64,000 nt of DNA, taken from positions 45,306,565 to 45,370,564 of the forward strand of contig OZ007579.1 in NCBI GenBank assembly GCA_963931925.1, read 5' to 3'. Positions within the stretch are counted from its first letter, which is position 1, and the number at the start of each line of letters is the position of its first letter. This DNA is from Onchidella celtica (lineage: Eukaryota > Mollusca > Gastropoda > Systellommatophora > Onchidiidae). Below the pieces are notes generated by a model. It saw only the letters and a list, made by a program, of their open reading frames with translations, was not told the DNA's origin and did not search any database. This document shows, piece after piece, positions 8,373 through 19,980 of this stretch. The position numbers and the translations under genes are program-made.

Positions 8373-11012
8373 ATGGCAGATCTCCGTGAGCTCATGAAAT
8401 TGGGTACGGAACTTGGCCTTGAGGGAGAGGAGCTGCGCAGCTGGATTAAAGAGCAGCAGGCGGAATTGCGCGATGAGCGTGCTAACGATAGAGAGCGAGA
8501 AAAAGGGGCTCAGGAAAAGGAAAGAGAGGCTAAGGCTCAGGAGCAGGAAAGGGAGTTTAAGTTAAAGGAGTTAGAAGCTCAGCAACAGGAGAGACAGGCT
8601 AAGGAAAGGGAGCAGGAGATAAAGTTAAAGGAGATAGAGGCGCAAGTAAGAATCGCCGAGTTGGAAATCAAAAAGAATGCGCCAACAGAAACAGTTGAGC
8701 GGCAGGGGCAAAACAAAGGTGGTGTTAGGATTAAGCTGCCTACGTTCGACGACCGGAAGGACGATATAGACGCCTTCCTTTACCGGTTCGAACTGAACGC
8801 ACAACTGCAATGGGGGGAGAATAAACAATTATGGTCCACCTACCTGGCGTCTCTATTGCAGGGTCGAGCGTTGACGTATTTTAAAGAGTTACAGCGCGAA
8901 GACGTGCATGATTACGACAAGCTGAAGTCTTTGCTGCTTCGCCGATTTGCGCGTACCGAGGAATATTTCCGGGAGCAGTTTAGGCGAGCACGTGCGGATA
9001 CCAGGGAGGACTTTGCTGCCTTCGTCGCGAGATTGACAGAATATTTCGCGAACTGGGTAGACTTGGCGCATTTTGCTAAATTAAAAGACCTAATGATCCG
9101 TGACCAGCTGTACGCGTCATGCCATAAAGATCTAGTGGCTTTTCTAAAAGAAAACGAGCCCGCGACGGTGCAGGAGGCGTCAAAGTTGGCGGAAGCATAC
9201 CGTACGGCACATCCGTCCAAACCAGTTGCGAGGGCGTACGTACAGGACGCTGGTTACGTCGCCGTGGTTGAGGGGTCGCCGACAGGACATAAAGACAGGT
9301 CGCGTCAGCGTGGTGCCTATAATGGTCTAGCCCAGGGGCAACGTAGGGGGTATCACCAATCACCTGCATATGGATCCGGTAAGTTTGACCGAGCAGGAGG
9401 GCTAGGTCGCGGTAATGGCCGAGGGCGATTTGTGACCTTTGCCGATGACCGACGGCATAGGAACTTTAGTTCCGGTCGCGATGGGTCACGGAGACCCAGG
9501 TTTAGCGGAGCACAGGCAGCGGAATGTTGGACTTGCGGACGCGTAGGTCATTTGTCACGCGATTGTAGAGCCGCGAAGTGTTGGAACTGCGGAAGAGCAG
9601 ATCACATCATCGTGAATTGCCCTGCAGGTAGGATAGCGGCGAACGTGGATGGCAATCACGGTAGCTCCACTCCATGTTCCCCTAATAAATTTCATCATGC
9701 GGCTGCGTGTGTTACATCGGACAACGGAGGCGGACAGTATTCTAAGTGTCCCAGTTGTGAGAAGTTATTATCTTCCGGTGTTTTACCTTGTGGGAGAAAG
9801 ATCCCCGTTATAAATTCATGTCATACAGGAGGTGGTCTTAGGGTTTATCCGGGGTTTGTTGGGGACGAACCGGTCTCGGTTTTACGAGATACAGGATCTA
9901 CCGTTGTGGGAGTGCATAGGGACTGCATTCGGGATTCACAGCTTACAGGTGAGACTGTCCCGTGCATCCAATTTTCAGGGGCCAGAGAGAAATTACCCAT
10001 GGCAAAGATAGTGATAGATACGCCTTTCCTTAGCGGGGAAGTCGAAGCAGTCGTTGGTTGCTTTCCAGGCGCCCAGCTCATCATCATTGGTAATGTATCT
10101 CGGGTAGGTTCCCCTTCCGAGGAGAATGTGCAGGCATGGTCGCAATCAAAAGGTAGTGACTTTTGTGCCGCAGTCGAGACACGTCGACAGGTACGTGATA
10201 GGAGTAAGATTAGACCTTTGGCAACGCCAGCGGTCAACCTGGATATCACACCAGGGCGCTTGGCGACATTACAAAAGGAGGACCCATCATTGAGTCCATG
10301 TTTTGAGGAGGCGCGAACGGAGAAAACGAGGAAATATAAGAACGGCTCGTCTTCCTTTGTTATTCAGGCGGGCATTCTGTTCCGTAAGTATGTAACGGTG
10401 GCCTCCATTTTAAAGCAGGTCGTTGTGCCAGCGTTGCTGATCGCAACAGTATTGCATTTGGCACATGATGTCCCATTAGCGGGTCATATGGGAATAGCTA
10501 GAACCAAAGAAAGGGTTCTTAAAAATTTTTACTGGCCATCTATCGACAGAGATGTACGGTTATATTGTAAGACATGCAGTGCGTGCCAAAAGACGACGCA
10601 TAAGGGTCGTACACCCCAGGCTCCTCTTCAAAAGATCCCCACGGTTTCGGAACCGTTTAAAAAGGTTTCGATAGACCTTGTTGATTTAAGAGAAAGATTA
10701 TCTTCAGCGCGCACCATAGCGGAAGAAGCGTCTAGTATCGCTTCAAAAAGAGCAAAAGACTATAAAGATAGAGGTTCCAAACTGAGAATTTTTAAGCCAG
10801 GAGACAAGGTCCTATTGTTATTACCTACGGACCATAATAAGTTATTGATGACATGGAAAGGTCCTTATGTTATTGAGCGAGTTGTTTCGAAGGTAGATTA
10901 CGCTATCCACATTGATGGATCGAGTAAGGTTTTCCATGTTAATATGCTGCAGAGGTTTCATGAGAGACCAGAGTATCCGTATTCTCATACTGGTGTTGAA
11001 GGACATACCTAA
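8373..11012 (+). CDS. Gag-protease-integrase polyprotein of a Ty3/Gypsy-type element (integrase core deleted)
   Basis: The frame of 879 codons starts at ATG 8373, the first ATG of the frame. Residues 20-100 are a charged E/K/Q-rich coiled coil. Residues 115-280 fit a retroelement capsid. Two CCHC zinc knuckles follow (C385-C398 and C403-C416), then a protease with D506-T-G-S. Next comes the integrase N-terminal H2C2 finger (H698, H704, C735, C738) with GHMG and FYWP between. The core starts at D768 in VSIDLV and then jumps to the C-terminal part, so the remaining D and E of the triad are gone. A KGPY box near residue 830 and HVNMLQRF follow. Protease leads directly into integrase with no RT between. 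The frame is open but the integrase would be inactive. RT and RNase H follow in another frame. Confidence 0.85.
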   Translation: MADLRELMKLGTELGLEGEELRSWIKEQQAELRDERANDREREKGAQEKEREAKAQEQEREFKLKELEAQQQERQAKEREQEIKLKEIEAQVRIAELEIKKNAPTETVERQGQNKGGVRIKLPTFDDRKDDIDAFLYRFELNAQLQWGENKQLWSTYLASLLQGRALTYFKELQREDVHDYDKLKSLLLRRFARTEEYFREQFRRARADTREDFAAFVARLTEYFANWVDLAHFAKLKDLMIRDQLYASCHKDLVAFLKENEPATVQEASKLAEAYRTAHPSKPVARAYVQDAGYVAVVEGSPTGHKDRSRQRGAYNGLAQGQRRGYHQSPAYGSGKFDRAGGLGRGNGRGRFVTFADDRRHRNFSSGRDGSRRPRFSGAQAAECWTCGRVGHLSRDCRAAKCWNCGRADHIIVNCPAGRIAANVDGNHGSSTPCSPNKFHHAAACVTSDNGGGQYSKCPSCEKLLSSGVLPCGRKIPVINSCHTGGGLRVYPGFVGDEPVSVLRDTGSTVVGVHRDCIRDSQLTGETVPCIQFSGAREKLPMAKIVIDTPFLSGEVEAVVGCFPGAQLIIIGNVSRVGSPSEENVQAWSQSKGSDFCAAVETRRQVRDRSKIRPLATPAVNLDITPGRLATLQKEDPSLSPCFEEARTEKTRKYKNGSSSFVIQAGILFRKYVTVASILKQVVVPALLIATVLHLAHDVPLAGHMGIARTKERVLKNFYWPSIDRDVRLYCKTCSACQKTTHKGRTPQAPLQKIPTVSEPFKKVSIDLVDLRERLSSARTIAEEASSIASKRAKDYKDRGSKLRIFKPGDKVLLLLPTDHNKLLMTWKGPYVIERVVSKVDYAIHIDGSSKVFHVNMLQRFHERPEYPYSHTGVEGHT

Positions 11013-11823
11013 TGTCGTGTCATTCTTTGACGATATAGCATGTCATACGTCGACATGGTCTGAACATATTCAGACACTAACAGTAATTTTTCAACGATTA
11101 CGTCATTTTTGGTTAACTGCTAAACCCGCAAAGATGGATTTGGCATGTCCAGAGATAGTATTCTTAGGACATATCGTGGGTAGAGGTGTTCAGAGACCTG
11201 AAGTAACAAAAATTGACAAGTTAGTAGGGTTGCAAATCCCTAAAACAAAGAAACAAGTCAGAAGCTTAGTGGGAATTTTGAATTATTACAGAAAGTTCAT
11301 TCCAAATTTTTCCTCCTTGTCATCTTCTCTTACTGACCTTACTAAGAAGGGACAACCCGATAAGGTCCAGTGGACGTCTGAATGTCAGACAGCATTTGAT
11401 AATTTGGTGACAGCATTATCATCGTCACCCATTCTGATATTACCCGATTTTCGATCTAATTTTATCCTCAGAACGGATGCGTCGGACTCTGGTGTCGGCG
11501 CTTGTCTTCTACAGGAGAAGAACGAATGTTTCCATCCTGTATGTTATGTCAGTAGGAAGTTATTGCAGAGAGAAAGAAAGTATTCTGTGATAGAGCGAGA
11601 GTGTCTTGCCATTGTGTGGTCCGTCCAGAAATGAGGACGTTATCTCATGGGACGAGAATTTTGTATCCAGACAGACCACAAGCCACTAACGTTTTTGTCG
11701 AAGAATCGTTCGTCCAGCCCACGCTTGTCTAGATGGGCATTGGCTTTGCAGCCGTATACCTTCGTTATTCAACCAATTCCAGGAACCAGCAATCATATCG
11801 CCGACTACCTTAGTCGAGCCTAG
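10993..11823 (+). pseudogene. C-terminal half of reverse transcriptase plus RNase H, after integrase
   Basis: Homology starts at about 10993, overlapping the end of the previous frame. The catalytic box is FFDDIACHT, the YxDD site of Ty3-type RT. FLGHIVGRGV, LNYYRKFIPNF and then RNase H follow (DASDSGVGACL, YSVIERECLAIVW). A TGA at 11632-11634 breaks RNase H. The same frame continues with TDHKPLTFL and SNHIADYLSRA to a natural-looking TAG at 11821-11823. The RT fingers and first catalytic aspartate are missing. No integrase follows RNase H, unlike standard Ty3/Gypsy elements. Confidence 0.85.
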
Positions 11824-12750
11824 GGGAAGAGTTCAGGAGCTTATACATCGGAGGACAGGAACATTGACAGGATCTGTGTGAATGAGTCGTCGACTTTAAA
11901 ATATTGACATTATAAATATGATATGAAGAATGGTTGATAGGTTGATTGGTTTTTGATTCTGTATTAGGTATTGTGTTTAGTTAGCTATTGATGATGTGAT
12001 ACATATATGCATAGTGCAGGGCATATTGATCCCCATATTGTCCCCTGATTCCGGTATTTTATGTGCTAGGGGCATTGGTAGGTCATTTTTATGTAAGTAT
12101 TGCTCACGCTCACTCGTTGACAGTCATCTTGATGCGATTTGAAATTAATGGCTCATTTTGCTGAAATTATTTCCCCTTAATCCGATAGGGGGCGCGCAAT
12201 AACTGGAGGTAAACAAACAGCAGCCGATCCCGGAAGTGACCGCTTGATTTGCCCTATACTGATGCTCCATGAAGTGACGGCTGCGCATAATAAACTGTAG
12301 TTTTCTCTCCAAAATGCCCGATTATTACATTGTTCCCTTTTGCAAAAATCACGGTGGTTATCGGCACTGCCGCGATCCGTTCTTATTCCTCTGTAGCTCA
12401 GCACCAAAATAAAATAACTTAAAATGCCACATACCAATAATACCATTGAAAATAACATCTCTTTCAAATGTTATTTTTCAATTCCATGAAATTACTGTTA
12501 TAACTTTAATATTATGAGCCCAAAGTAGTCAATATCGGACATTTTAACGGCCAAAATCGCTAATCTGCGGGAGCTGAGTAACACCCATATATCGTTTCAA
12601 GATGGATCTGATCACACAGACTCAAAATTACAATTTACTATTTGGATTACATTGAATAACTAACCTTTATTTTGGTATATTTCTGCCTGGGCTACGGAAA
12701 GTCATTTGTTGTATGTGTATGTTGATTTTATGTTTGTATGGAGTTTTGAA
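11824..12750. other. No gene recognised; 3' end of the LTR element lost
   Basis: After the RNase H stop I found neither a clear polypurine tract nor a 3' LTR resembling 6121-7358. The sequence becomes ordinary AT-rich DNA. The element is therefore truncated or was disrupted here. Confidence 0.5.
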
Positions 12751-12983
12751 CTGTTGCGAGTTGTGAACTGCGCCTAACAGGCTGCGTTACAATTTGCTCT
12801 GAGATGGAGAGAGAGAGTGAGCGAGACAGGGAGAGAGAAAGCAGCAGTGCAGTGTGTTGGGCGCTTCGCAGGCAGCTCCATTCTGCTCTGTGGTTGACAT
12901 GTTGTTTCTGTAAAGCGCATAGAGCATTTTAAATGGATATGCGCTATATAAATGCTATACATTATTATTATTATTATTATCAT
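12751..12983 (+). repeat. SINE-like repeat with L2-type 3' tail
   Basis: It shares GAACTGCGCCTAACAGGCTG and ACAATTTGCTCTGAGAT with a second copy at 20388-20577. The 3' part reads TGTAAAGCGCATAGAGCATT, then GGATATGCGCTATATAAATG, and ends in (ATT)n. That end is typical of L2-type LINEs and the SINEs that use their machinery. A GA-rich stretch sits in the middle. Confidence 0.75.
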
Positions 12984-13720
12984 TTATGAGGAATCGTGCT
13001 ACAGAATTTTGTTTTCCTTTTACTCTTCCCTGTTCATCTACCGAAAGAGAGAATTTGAAAGTAGTCACACATCATTTCTGTCTAAGAATAGTTTAGGAAT
13101 CTTACTGTGTGTTTATGAGCGCGCACGTTTGTCCAGATACATTGGTTGAAGGTCTCAGTTCACTATCGTGCTAAAGTGAAAAAATCTAAAATTAATTTAT
13201 TGAGTAAACATGTTCTTTATTCACTTTTTGATTCTGAAAACTTCAGTCCTTTCAATGTGCTTCACTCTAAAATAACAGTCTTGGGTTAGTGTGGTTTGCA
13301 CAGGAGACAGAATACTGGTTGAGTCTAGATGGATTTCCTCACAGCAAAGTACTAACCCTTTCGGTTTTAAATTGCGAAAATGGTGTTCTTTGGCCCTTTC
13401 ACAGTGTCATTTAAACTTGAGCACGCGGTTGAATTTTTACTAAGAATACATCTGAACCACTTTCTTTGGGTTGTTATTAGAATCGATGACATATTGAGCT
13501 TCCCGTGTATGAAACGTTTTTTTTTAGTCACCTGAGATCTAGGTATGGGAAATCAAACTCACGAAAATGCATGGATCAACTCTGGTTGAAGCAAGCGGAA
13601 AATCAGACGTGTGGCTCGACTCCGTGGTAAATGTGACAAACGTAGAATCCTTGCCCAAAACTGGAATCATCTATTGGATTTGGAGTGGTTAAATGTGAGC
13701 AAGATAAAGTATCTCTTCGG
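12984..13720. other. No feature recognised
   Basis: Mixed-composition DNA with no open frame of interest and no repeat visible by eye. Confidence 0.4.
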
Positions 13721-13777
13721 GGCGGGGTGGGGGTGGGGGGGGTGGGAGGAGAGGGTGGAGAGAAAGTGAGGGCAAAG

Positions 13778-13826
<49 letters not shown>

Positions 13827-14212
13827 AATGGGATGTGGGATACAAAGATACTTAGAAAGCACAAAGGGACGAAGTAAAAGACAGGGTTGAAATAGTAATC
13901 GCACTACTAAATCAGTAAATGATGCAGCCAGGACAGCCGCATGTGATTGGTTCTTCAAAAAATTAAAAAGCGAACTAGCATTTAGCATTACAGTAAGGGA
14001 GAAAGTGGAGAGGAGGGGAGAGAGAGAGAGAGGGAGGAGAGAGAGAGAAGGAGAGAGGAATGAGAGAGAGAGAGAGAGAGAGACATTTAGAGAGCACAGT
14101 ATAATGGAGTAAAAGGCATCGTCGAAATAGAACACTTGTATCTGTACTTAGAAAACTAAGATGCGAATTAGCATTTTAGAGTGAAAGAGAGAGGGAGAGA
14201 GAGAGAGCGAGC

Positions 14213-14252
<40 letters not shown>

Positions 14253-14300
14253 GAGAGAGAGAGAGAGAGAGAGAGAAGGAATTTTTGCCCCCCCCCTCTC
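13721..14300. repeat. Cluster of G-rich, (GA)n and (GT)n simple repeats
   Basis: A G-rich run (13720-13760) is followed by (GA)n at 13781-13826, 14017-14085 and 14248-14276, with (GT)n at 14214-14247 and a C run near 14289. Sequences starting GTGAAAGAGAG or AGAGAGAGACATTTAGAG recur between the arrays, so the arrays may have arisen by local duplication. Frames here encode only Ser/Leu or Arg/Glu runs and are not genes. Confidence 0.85.
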
Positions 14301-14328
14301 TCTCTCCTCCCTGGTTTACAATTAGTTG

Positions 14329-15105
14329 TGTCACGAGTAAGGTTGGTGGCATTGTACGCCACGAGAGTAGAGGGGATAAAATTGATAAAATTGGCGAGGG
14401 AAAGCATAATTTTAAACTTGTTTACAAGCGTGAAAAGATAGACACGACTCGCTTAAAAATGGTACCGTGTGCAAAACCCTCCGGGGTATAAATAGTAGGA
14501 GGAAAGGCTCACCACGTGCGTTCCCCCTCCAGAGTTTGGCTGCACGAGATGATGGTCTGGGTGACCGTGGGGAACCATTGTGTTAATTTTCATTCTATGA
14601 GGGCGTGAGTGAATCGCCTTGTGAATCGTTTGAACCCTGAAGATTGTCGTTTGAAGCTTGGAGGTCTTGATGAAGGCATGGGTAGCCTTCGAGACAGTCT
14701 ATCTACGAGGGCGTGAGTGAATCGCCTTGTGAATCGTTTGAACCCTGAAGATTATCGTTTGAACCATGGAGACGTGAAAGTGTCAACGAGGAGAACAGCT
14801 GTCGACAAGGACTTTTTAAGTATCATTAGTTAAGTTCTAGAAAATGGGGGTACGTAATTAATCGCCAACTCCTCGATAGGGATTTTTGCATGTCTTTATT
14901 TTTTTTGCTTTGATTGTACGTTTTGCCTATTATGAGTTGAAATATTTGGCAGAAGCCACCATGAAACTCATTGTGAATTAAATAGTGTGTTTGATTTGAA
15001 AATTCACTCCATGTGTCCGCAGGTCGTTGGTCTGCTTGCTTGGTTTGGTAACTTACTTTAAAAGGAGAACAAATTAAGAACAGTTCACGAACTCGTCTCG
15101 TGACA
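14329..15105 (+). mobile_element. Complete solo LTR (777 bp)
   Basis: It begins TGTCACGAG and ends CTCGTGACA, a perfect 9-base terminal inverted repeat. GTTG at 14325-14328 and 15106-15109 is a 4-bp target duplication. Its end resembles the LTR at 1-289. No internal element follows, so it is the product of recombination between two LTRs. A direct repeat of about 60 bases occurs at 14599 and 14707. Confidence 0.85.
14487..14494 (+). promoter_or_regulatory. TATA box of the solo LTR
   Basis: TATAAATA lies about 160 bases inside the LTR, where a pol II promoter is expected in the U3 part. The start site would be about 25-30 bases downstream, near 14520. Confidence 0.55.
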
Positions 15106-15109
15106 GTTG

Positions 15110-16165
15110 TTATAATATATTCCATAACGACAACTTTCCCTTTATTCACATTTTGATTGGGATGATAACATTAGTAAAATATCTAATTCAAACTTAAAAA
15201 AAAAAACTTCTTTACGTTAACTTTTGTCAACTCCACACCATGAATTAACTTTATGCAATCACCAACGGCGTATGGCTAAGATATGGCCCTGTGGTGTGAC
15301 CTCGCTGCTAAGATTTCGGTCATGTCATGCGACCCAGACGGTCCTCTCGTGCAACTATCGCTGGCATACTAAGATATAGACTCTATTGCAATAATGCAAA
15401 CAGCAGGAGAGTAAGAACCAAGACCCACTATACCAAGACGGTGCAATTCAAGCACTTCCGCCCGCCGAGCCAGAGTTTCTAAAAATAGTCCGGCACGTAC
15501 AATCGTAAACACAAGCACGCGGTTCGTAGTACGTGTTAATCGAGGAGACCAGTGCTCCTTTGTGAAGAATCAAAATTAACACTTTGCAAGGCTGTTTGCC
15601 GACTTAAAGTTTATGTCTATTATAGTAAATTGGACTTCAGACATATACACCTTTGCACTCCTCATACAGTCCCAATATTTTTGTGTTTGGACTAGTGCAT
15701 GTGTGCTATGGAGATCATCAGCTGTGTGTGTGTGTTTGTGTTTGTGGAGAGGGAGGGGCGTAAAACTCTAATTGCTAATTCAACTTTCGGTATAACGGCG
15801 TCGTCTTTTTGTTTGTTTGAGGAAGCCGTAAAACGCCATCGATCAAATACTAATAAACTTTCTCAAAGCTAAGGAATCCCATATGTACAATCAATAATTA
15901 TGTGAATGAACTTTTCCACTTGATCATCCCGAATTTCTTTTAAAGCAAGTGTTTTGTTGTTGTTGTTTGTTTGTTTGTTTCTTTCCTTTTCCCTTATTAA
16001 TCTTCAAGCAATAGAAATTCAATCAGAAATAATGCCCCAAAACAAAATTTCAGGAAAGAAAGTTGGAAAACTGAAGAAACTGCAACATGAGTAACACTTT
16101 TTCAACGTTCATTATCATCAGAATACTGCGGCTGGATTTTGTTGAGTTTTTGTTGATTTTTTAAA
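15110..16165. other. No gene recognised
   Basis: AT-rich DNA with short T/G runs (TTGTTTGTTTGTTT near 15960). No coding frame or known repeat stands out. Confidence 0.4.
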
Positions 16166-16167
16166 TC

Positions 16168-16511
16168 GCAGATCTGGTCATTATTCCTACTTCATTACCC
16201 CTTTTTCTGCTACCCTGGTTATCTCTACACTTTTTCATAAAATTAGAAGGCGTAAATTTCCTATCTGGTCTGATGCATGTGAGAACTTCATTCAAAGTTT
16301 GTGTTTTATACTCATTTATTTGCTTTAATCATTTAAATAATGGCCCATCTGGTCTCTTTTCCTACTTCATTCCTCTTGTTGTGCTACCCTGGTTATTCCT
16401 ACACTTTTTCATAAGATTAGATGTACCGGTACAGTTCCCCTTTGGTTTTATGTATGTAGGAACTCCATTCAAAGTTTGCAGTTTATACTCATTTATTTGC
16501 TTTAATCATTA
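16168..16511 (+). repeat. Tandem duplication of about 170 bp
   Basis: Two diverged copies (about 16168-16335 and 16345-16511) share GCTACCCTGGTTAT, ACACTTTTTCATAA and ATTCAAAGTTTG, and each ends with CTCATTTATTTGCTTTAATC. They differ most in the middle (16250-16275 against 16425-16450). An open frame crossing the junction is a by-product of the duplication. Confidence 0.75.
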
Positions 16512-16819
16512 AATTAATTGTTTGAATAGATGCTCTATTGTACAGTTCTTGGTAGTCTTGGTAGTCTATTAATCTCATCTCATCCAATGGGACATAAAGA
16601 AAATATCACTGTTTACTTCATGCCACCATTAAATCTTTGCTAACCGAGCCATGACTGGGCACACCATACGCGCTGGGTCAGTCTAGCAGACAACGCACGC
16701 GACGGAACTCTTCGCCTTTGTATTTAACTATCGATTGCACCGTCTTGGTATAGTGGGTCTTGGGTAAGAACTGGCTCGAAATACTAGAGTTCTGGTGATG
16801 CCTCCACATTTGTTGAAGA

Positions 16820-16910
16820 AAAGTGAAGAGGGGGAGGGGGAAGAGGAAAGAGGAGAGGGGGAGGGGGAGGAGAAGGGGAAAGGATGGGGAGGGAAGGAGA
16901 GAGGAGGCGG
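16820..16910 (+). repeat. G/A-rich purine tract
   Basis: Almost uninterrupted purines (mixtures of GAGGGG and GGGGAA) over about 90 bases. The translated frames on both strands are low-complexity only. Confidence 0.8.
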
Positions 16911-18870
16911 GTCGGGTAAGTGTTTATCCCTGGCGTCGAGTCCTTTGGTCACCTTTACTCATAACCTACAGCTGCAAAGCCCCACTTTATTTAGACATTT
17001 CTAATGCGAGGCTTTTTGCTACACGTAATCTCGCTCTCTCCGCCCTCCCCCTTACCATCTCTCTCTCTTCTTTTCCCGCCATTTATAACTTTTTTCTTGC
17101 CTTAATCCCCTACAGTTTAACTTTGCCGTTGCAAGACCTGCTGCGAGCCTATATGTATATATTTTATATTCTTTAAAATGTTTAGACGATAAGCAAACCA
17201 ACACACGTTTCAATTGCGTGACAGGACATTTCTGCCTGTCCTTCAGATAAAGTGCAATACATTTTTCCCACTCATGCATAGGCGGCGTAGAAGGCTATTG
17301 TATGATCGGTTTTTAGGGTCGAGAGCCCCCATGAAACGAAACAGTTCACACTGTGAAGCTTATGAAACCCCACAGATTCCGAAAAAAAAAAGCTTTAACC
17401 TGCAGAACGCACTTAAATCGCGAACACCTAAATTTTTAACTCTACTCTACCATTACCAAGTTGACAATTTTTTACAAGGTTGTGCTGCTACACCTGGTGA
17501 AAATGGTTTTCCCCAAAATGCAGTGTTTCGAGGTCACATGCAAGCTCCAGAGATTACACGGTATTCACAAGGATAGCACTTGCAGCTCAAAAAGTCATGA
17601 CGCAGTTTCCTTTTTCGGGAACTAGCCAGATTTTCTGGGGAAAAGCAAAAATACCCATGCAGAGGGCGCACTTTTTCACATCAGTAAACATTTAAATTCT
17701 ATGGACTTGGAAGGGGCTCAACATAAAGTGACTCAATCTCAGTGAAACTTCACCTCCACAGGGTAAAAGCTCGGGGCAGCAAACGGATCTTGAACATTCG
17801 AATCCCAAACTGTGAACCTGAAATAACATACCAAAGAGGTGAGTATCTCAGAGACAGGGCATAATTTGGTAAACTTTCATATTTTGTATCGATACTGCAA
17901 CAACAACAAGAAATCCTTTTTGATTTCATGAATAAAACAGCCGTTACGGTATAGCAAAAATGGCACCCGCAGAAAATAGTGCTCATTGCATTTTTTATCC
18001 AGACAATTATCATTATATTATAAAGGAAGTAAGGTCTCCACTGTAATCATGAAAAGCTTTTTAACTACAGATCCTTAAATTATACAAAATACTTTATGCA
18101 TAGAAAGACGTAAAGATGTACGTGGGCATATTTTAAAAGGTCTTGGAATTCGCAATACTTTTAATGCTTTTATTGATTCTGAGCCACAACTGAGTTGAAC
18201 AGAAGAAAAAGACGCGTTTTTTCGAGTAGAATTAAAAAGTATGACTGCGCCTCAATTTACACACTGGTGATTGAAACTCAACTTTAAAAATCACATCTGT
18301 GTATTCCCCGGGTCAGCAGGTCAACTAGTTTGTTTAAACCTGCACAAGTTAGGCTTTCTGTCTATTTCTCACCCAAATCTGGCATGAAAGTTACTTGGTA
18401 TAATCAGATCACTGATGAAATCTATTCCTTAAAGTGGAAAAAAATGTGACCTAAGATAAAGTTACTGTCGGTGTGAAGTTTCCGTAGTAAGAAAAACCAA
18501 AGTGTTCGAGTGTTTGCATGGTATTTTCTCACAACTGTTGTAATTAAGAAATAGACCGTCTGTCTGTTTACCTATGTGTCGGACAACAAAAACTGAAAGA
18601 CCCTTCTAAGGGCTAAGAAAGCAAACAATAAGAAACATCTCAACCCCAAACCAGACAAGAAACCATAAGAAAAAAAATGTGATGACACCACGGAAAGCGA
18701 AGAGGAAATGTATGTCTAAGGCAGCGATCTTCCAAAAACAAAGATCTTCAACCGATTTCTGCAGCATTTTATTCCTGTCTGTTCCTAATCACAATTTTGT
18801 GTTGTGACAAATTACAAGAAAAACATGTATAGCCTGAAATCTGATTGGCTTTTCTTTCTTTGTGTTTGAC
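16911..18870. other. Upstream region of the GIMAP gene; no feature named
   Basis: No coding frame is convincing. Because 18850-18873 looks like a 3' splice site, a noncoding first exon and the promoter of the GIMAP gene probably lie in this interval or farther left, but I cannot place them. Confidence 0.4.
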
Positions 18871-18894
18871 CAGAGTTGTACCGAAGACAGAGCA

Positions 18895-18965
18895 ATGGCA
18901 GCCAAGAACAGCCCAGCACTTGAAGGCGACATTTCCCTGCAGCAAGCATTTCCTCGAATGACACT
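18895..18965 (+). CDS. GIMAP-like GTPase, first coding exon
   Basis: The exon runs from ATG at 18895 to ACACT|GTGAGT, a strong donor at 18966. It encodes 23 residues beginning MAAKNSPALE and leaves two bases (CT). The second exon supplies A, restoring a leucine codon and the frame straight into the GTPase domain. That exact phase match is the reason for choosing this exon. A pyrimidine-rich stretch ending GACCAG at 18873 looks like an acceptor, so a 5' UTR exon may lie upstream. No signal peptide is visible. Confidence 0.75.
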
Positions 18966-19980
18966 GTGAGTTTCTAACCTTGTCTGTTCGTGAAAAAAAA
19001 AAGATAAAATTTTAAGCCTGTTGCGTGTGTAAAAACTCATGCCCTCTGTCTCCTGCAACGTTCTCGTCAACTGCTGCAGAAATTTTGTGTGTACAAATCT
19101 TGGATTTTGCATGACCTTAAAATTTATGATTGATAAATCCACAAGCAATTTAAACTTTTTAAAAAGCGGCAAATGTTTGCAATCTTTCTGAAATACTACA
19201 ACAAATGCATGTTAAATATATTCAGTTCTGCGGTGCATGCACAATTACTAATTCATTCCACTTCCGCATTCAACACTGATAGCTTAACTCATAGATCGTC
19301 AATTACTGTAAACATGAAAGAATTTCCATTCAAAAGCATTTTGCTTGTGCGTGAGCAGTGGCGTGTAATTAAAAAAAAAAAAATGGAAACGGATTCTTCG
19401 TGTCTGTAAAATTACTGCACTTTTATGCTGAAAGTCCTAAGTGAGTCTTACATAACCCAAAGAAGCAAAATACCAAATAAGATGTAAATTTCAAAGGGCG
19501 AAAAGTGTTTTGTTAAAGTCATGAAGACCAGCAGTCTACATACCAAGTTTATGTATATTCAGTGAAAGGCTGCCAAGTTACAGCTTTCGGAAGAGGTGTA
19601 CACATTTGTGAACGGGTTATAGTGGTCTGGTAAGGAATCAAAATCGATTTCCTGGAAAACTGTGTGTAGGATTTATTTCAGATTTTGCGTTGGCCATTAT
19701 TGCACACCAAATTTTATGGGACTGAATTTTAAAAAAAAAAAAATTTTTTTTTGAATGTTGCCTGATTTTGAATTTGCGTTTGTGTTAAAAAATGACAAGG
19801 AGACCAAATTGTTTTTAGAACTGTTCTACAGTACTTAACCGTACGAAACATGAAAACGTGTCCAACATATGGATAATGTGTGTGTAATATTGTTCACTGG
19901 ATATTCATTGATCGCTCTCCAGTTCAAGGTGGACACACATGTTGGTGTTCTACTCATTCTGAAATAGAAAAGCTGTACCA

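Noticed and set aside
8625..10249. Several - strand frames of 60-134 codons
   Set aside because: They are antisense shadows of the gag-protease frame.
13603..14441. Ser/Leu-rich and Arg/Glu-rich frames
   Set aside because: They are read from (GA)n, (GT)n and G-rich simple repeats.
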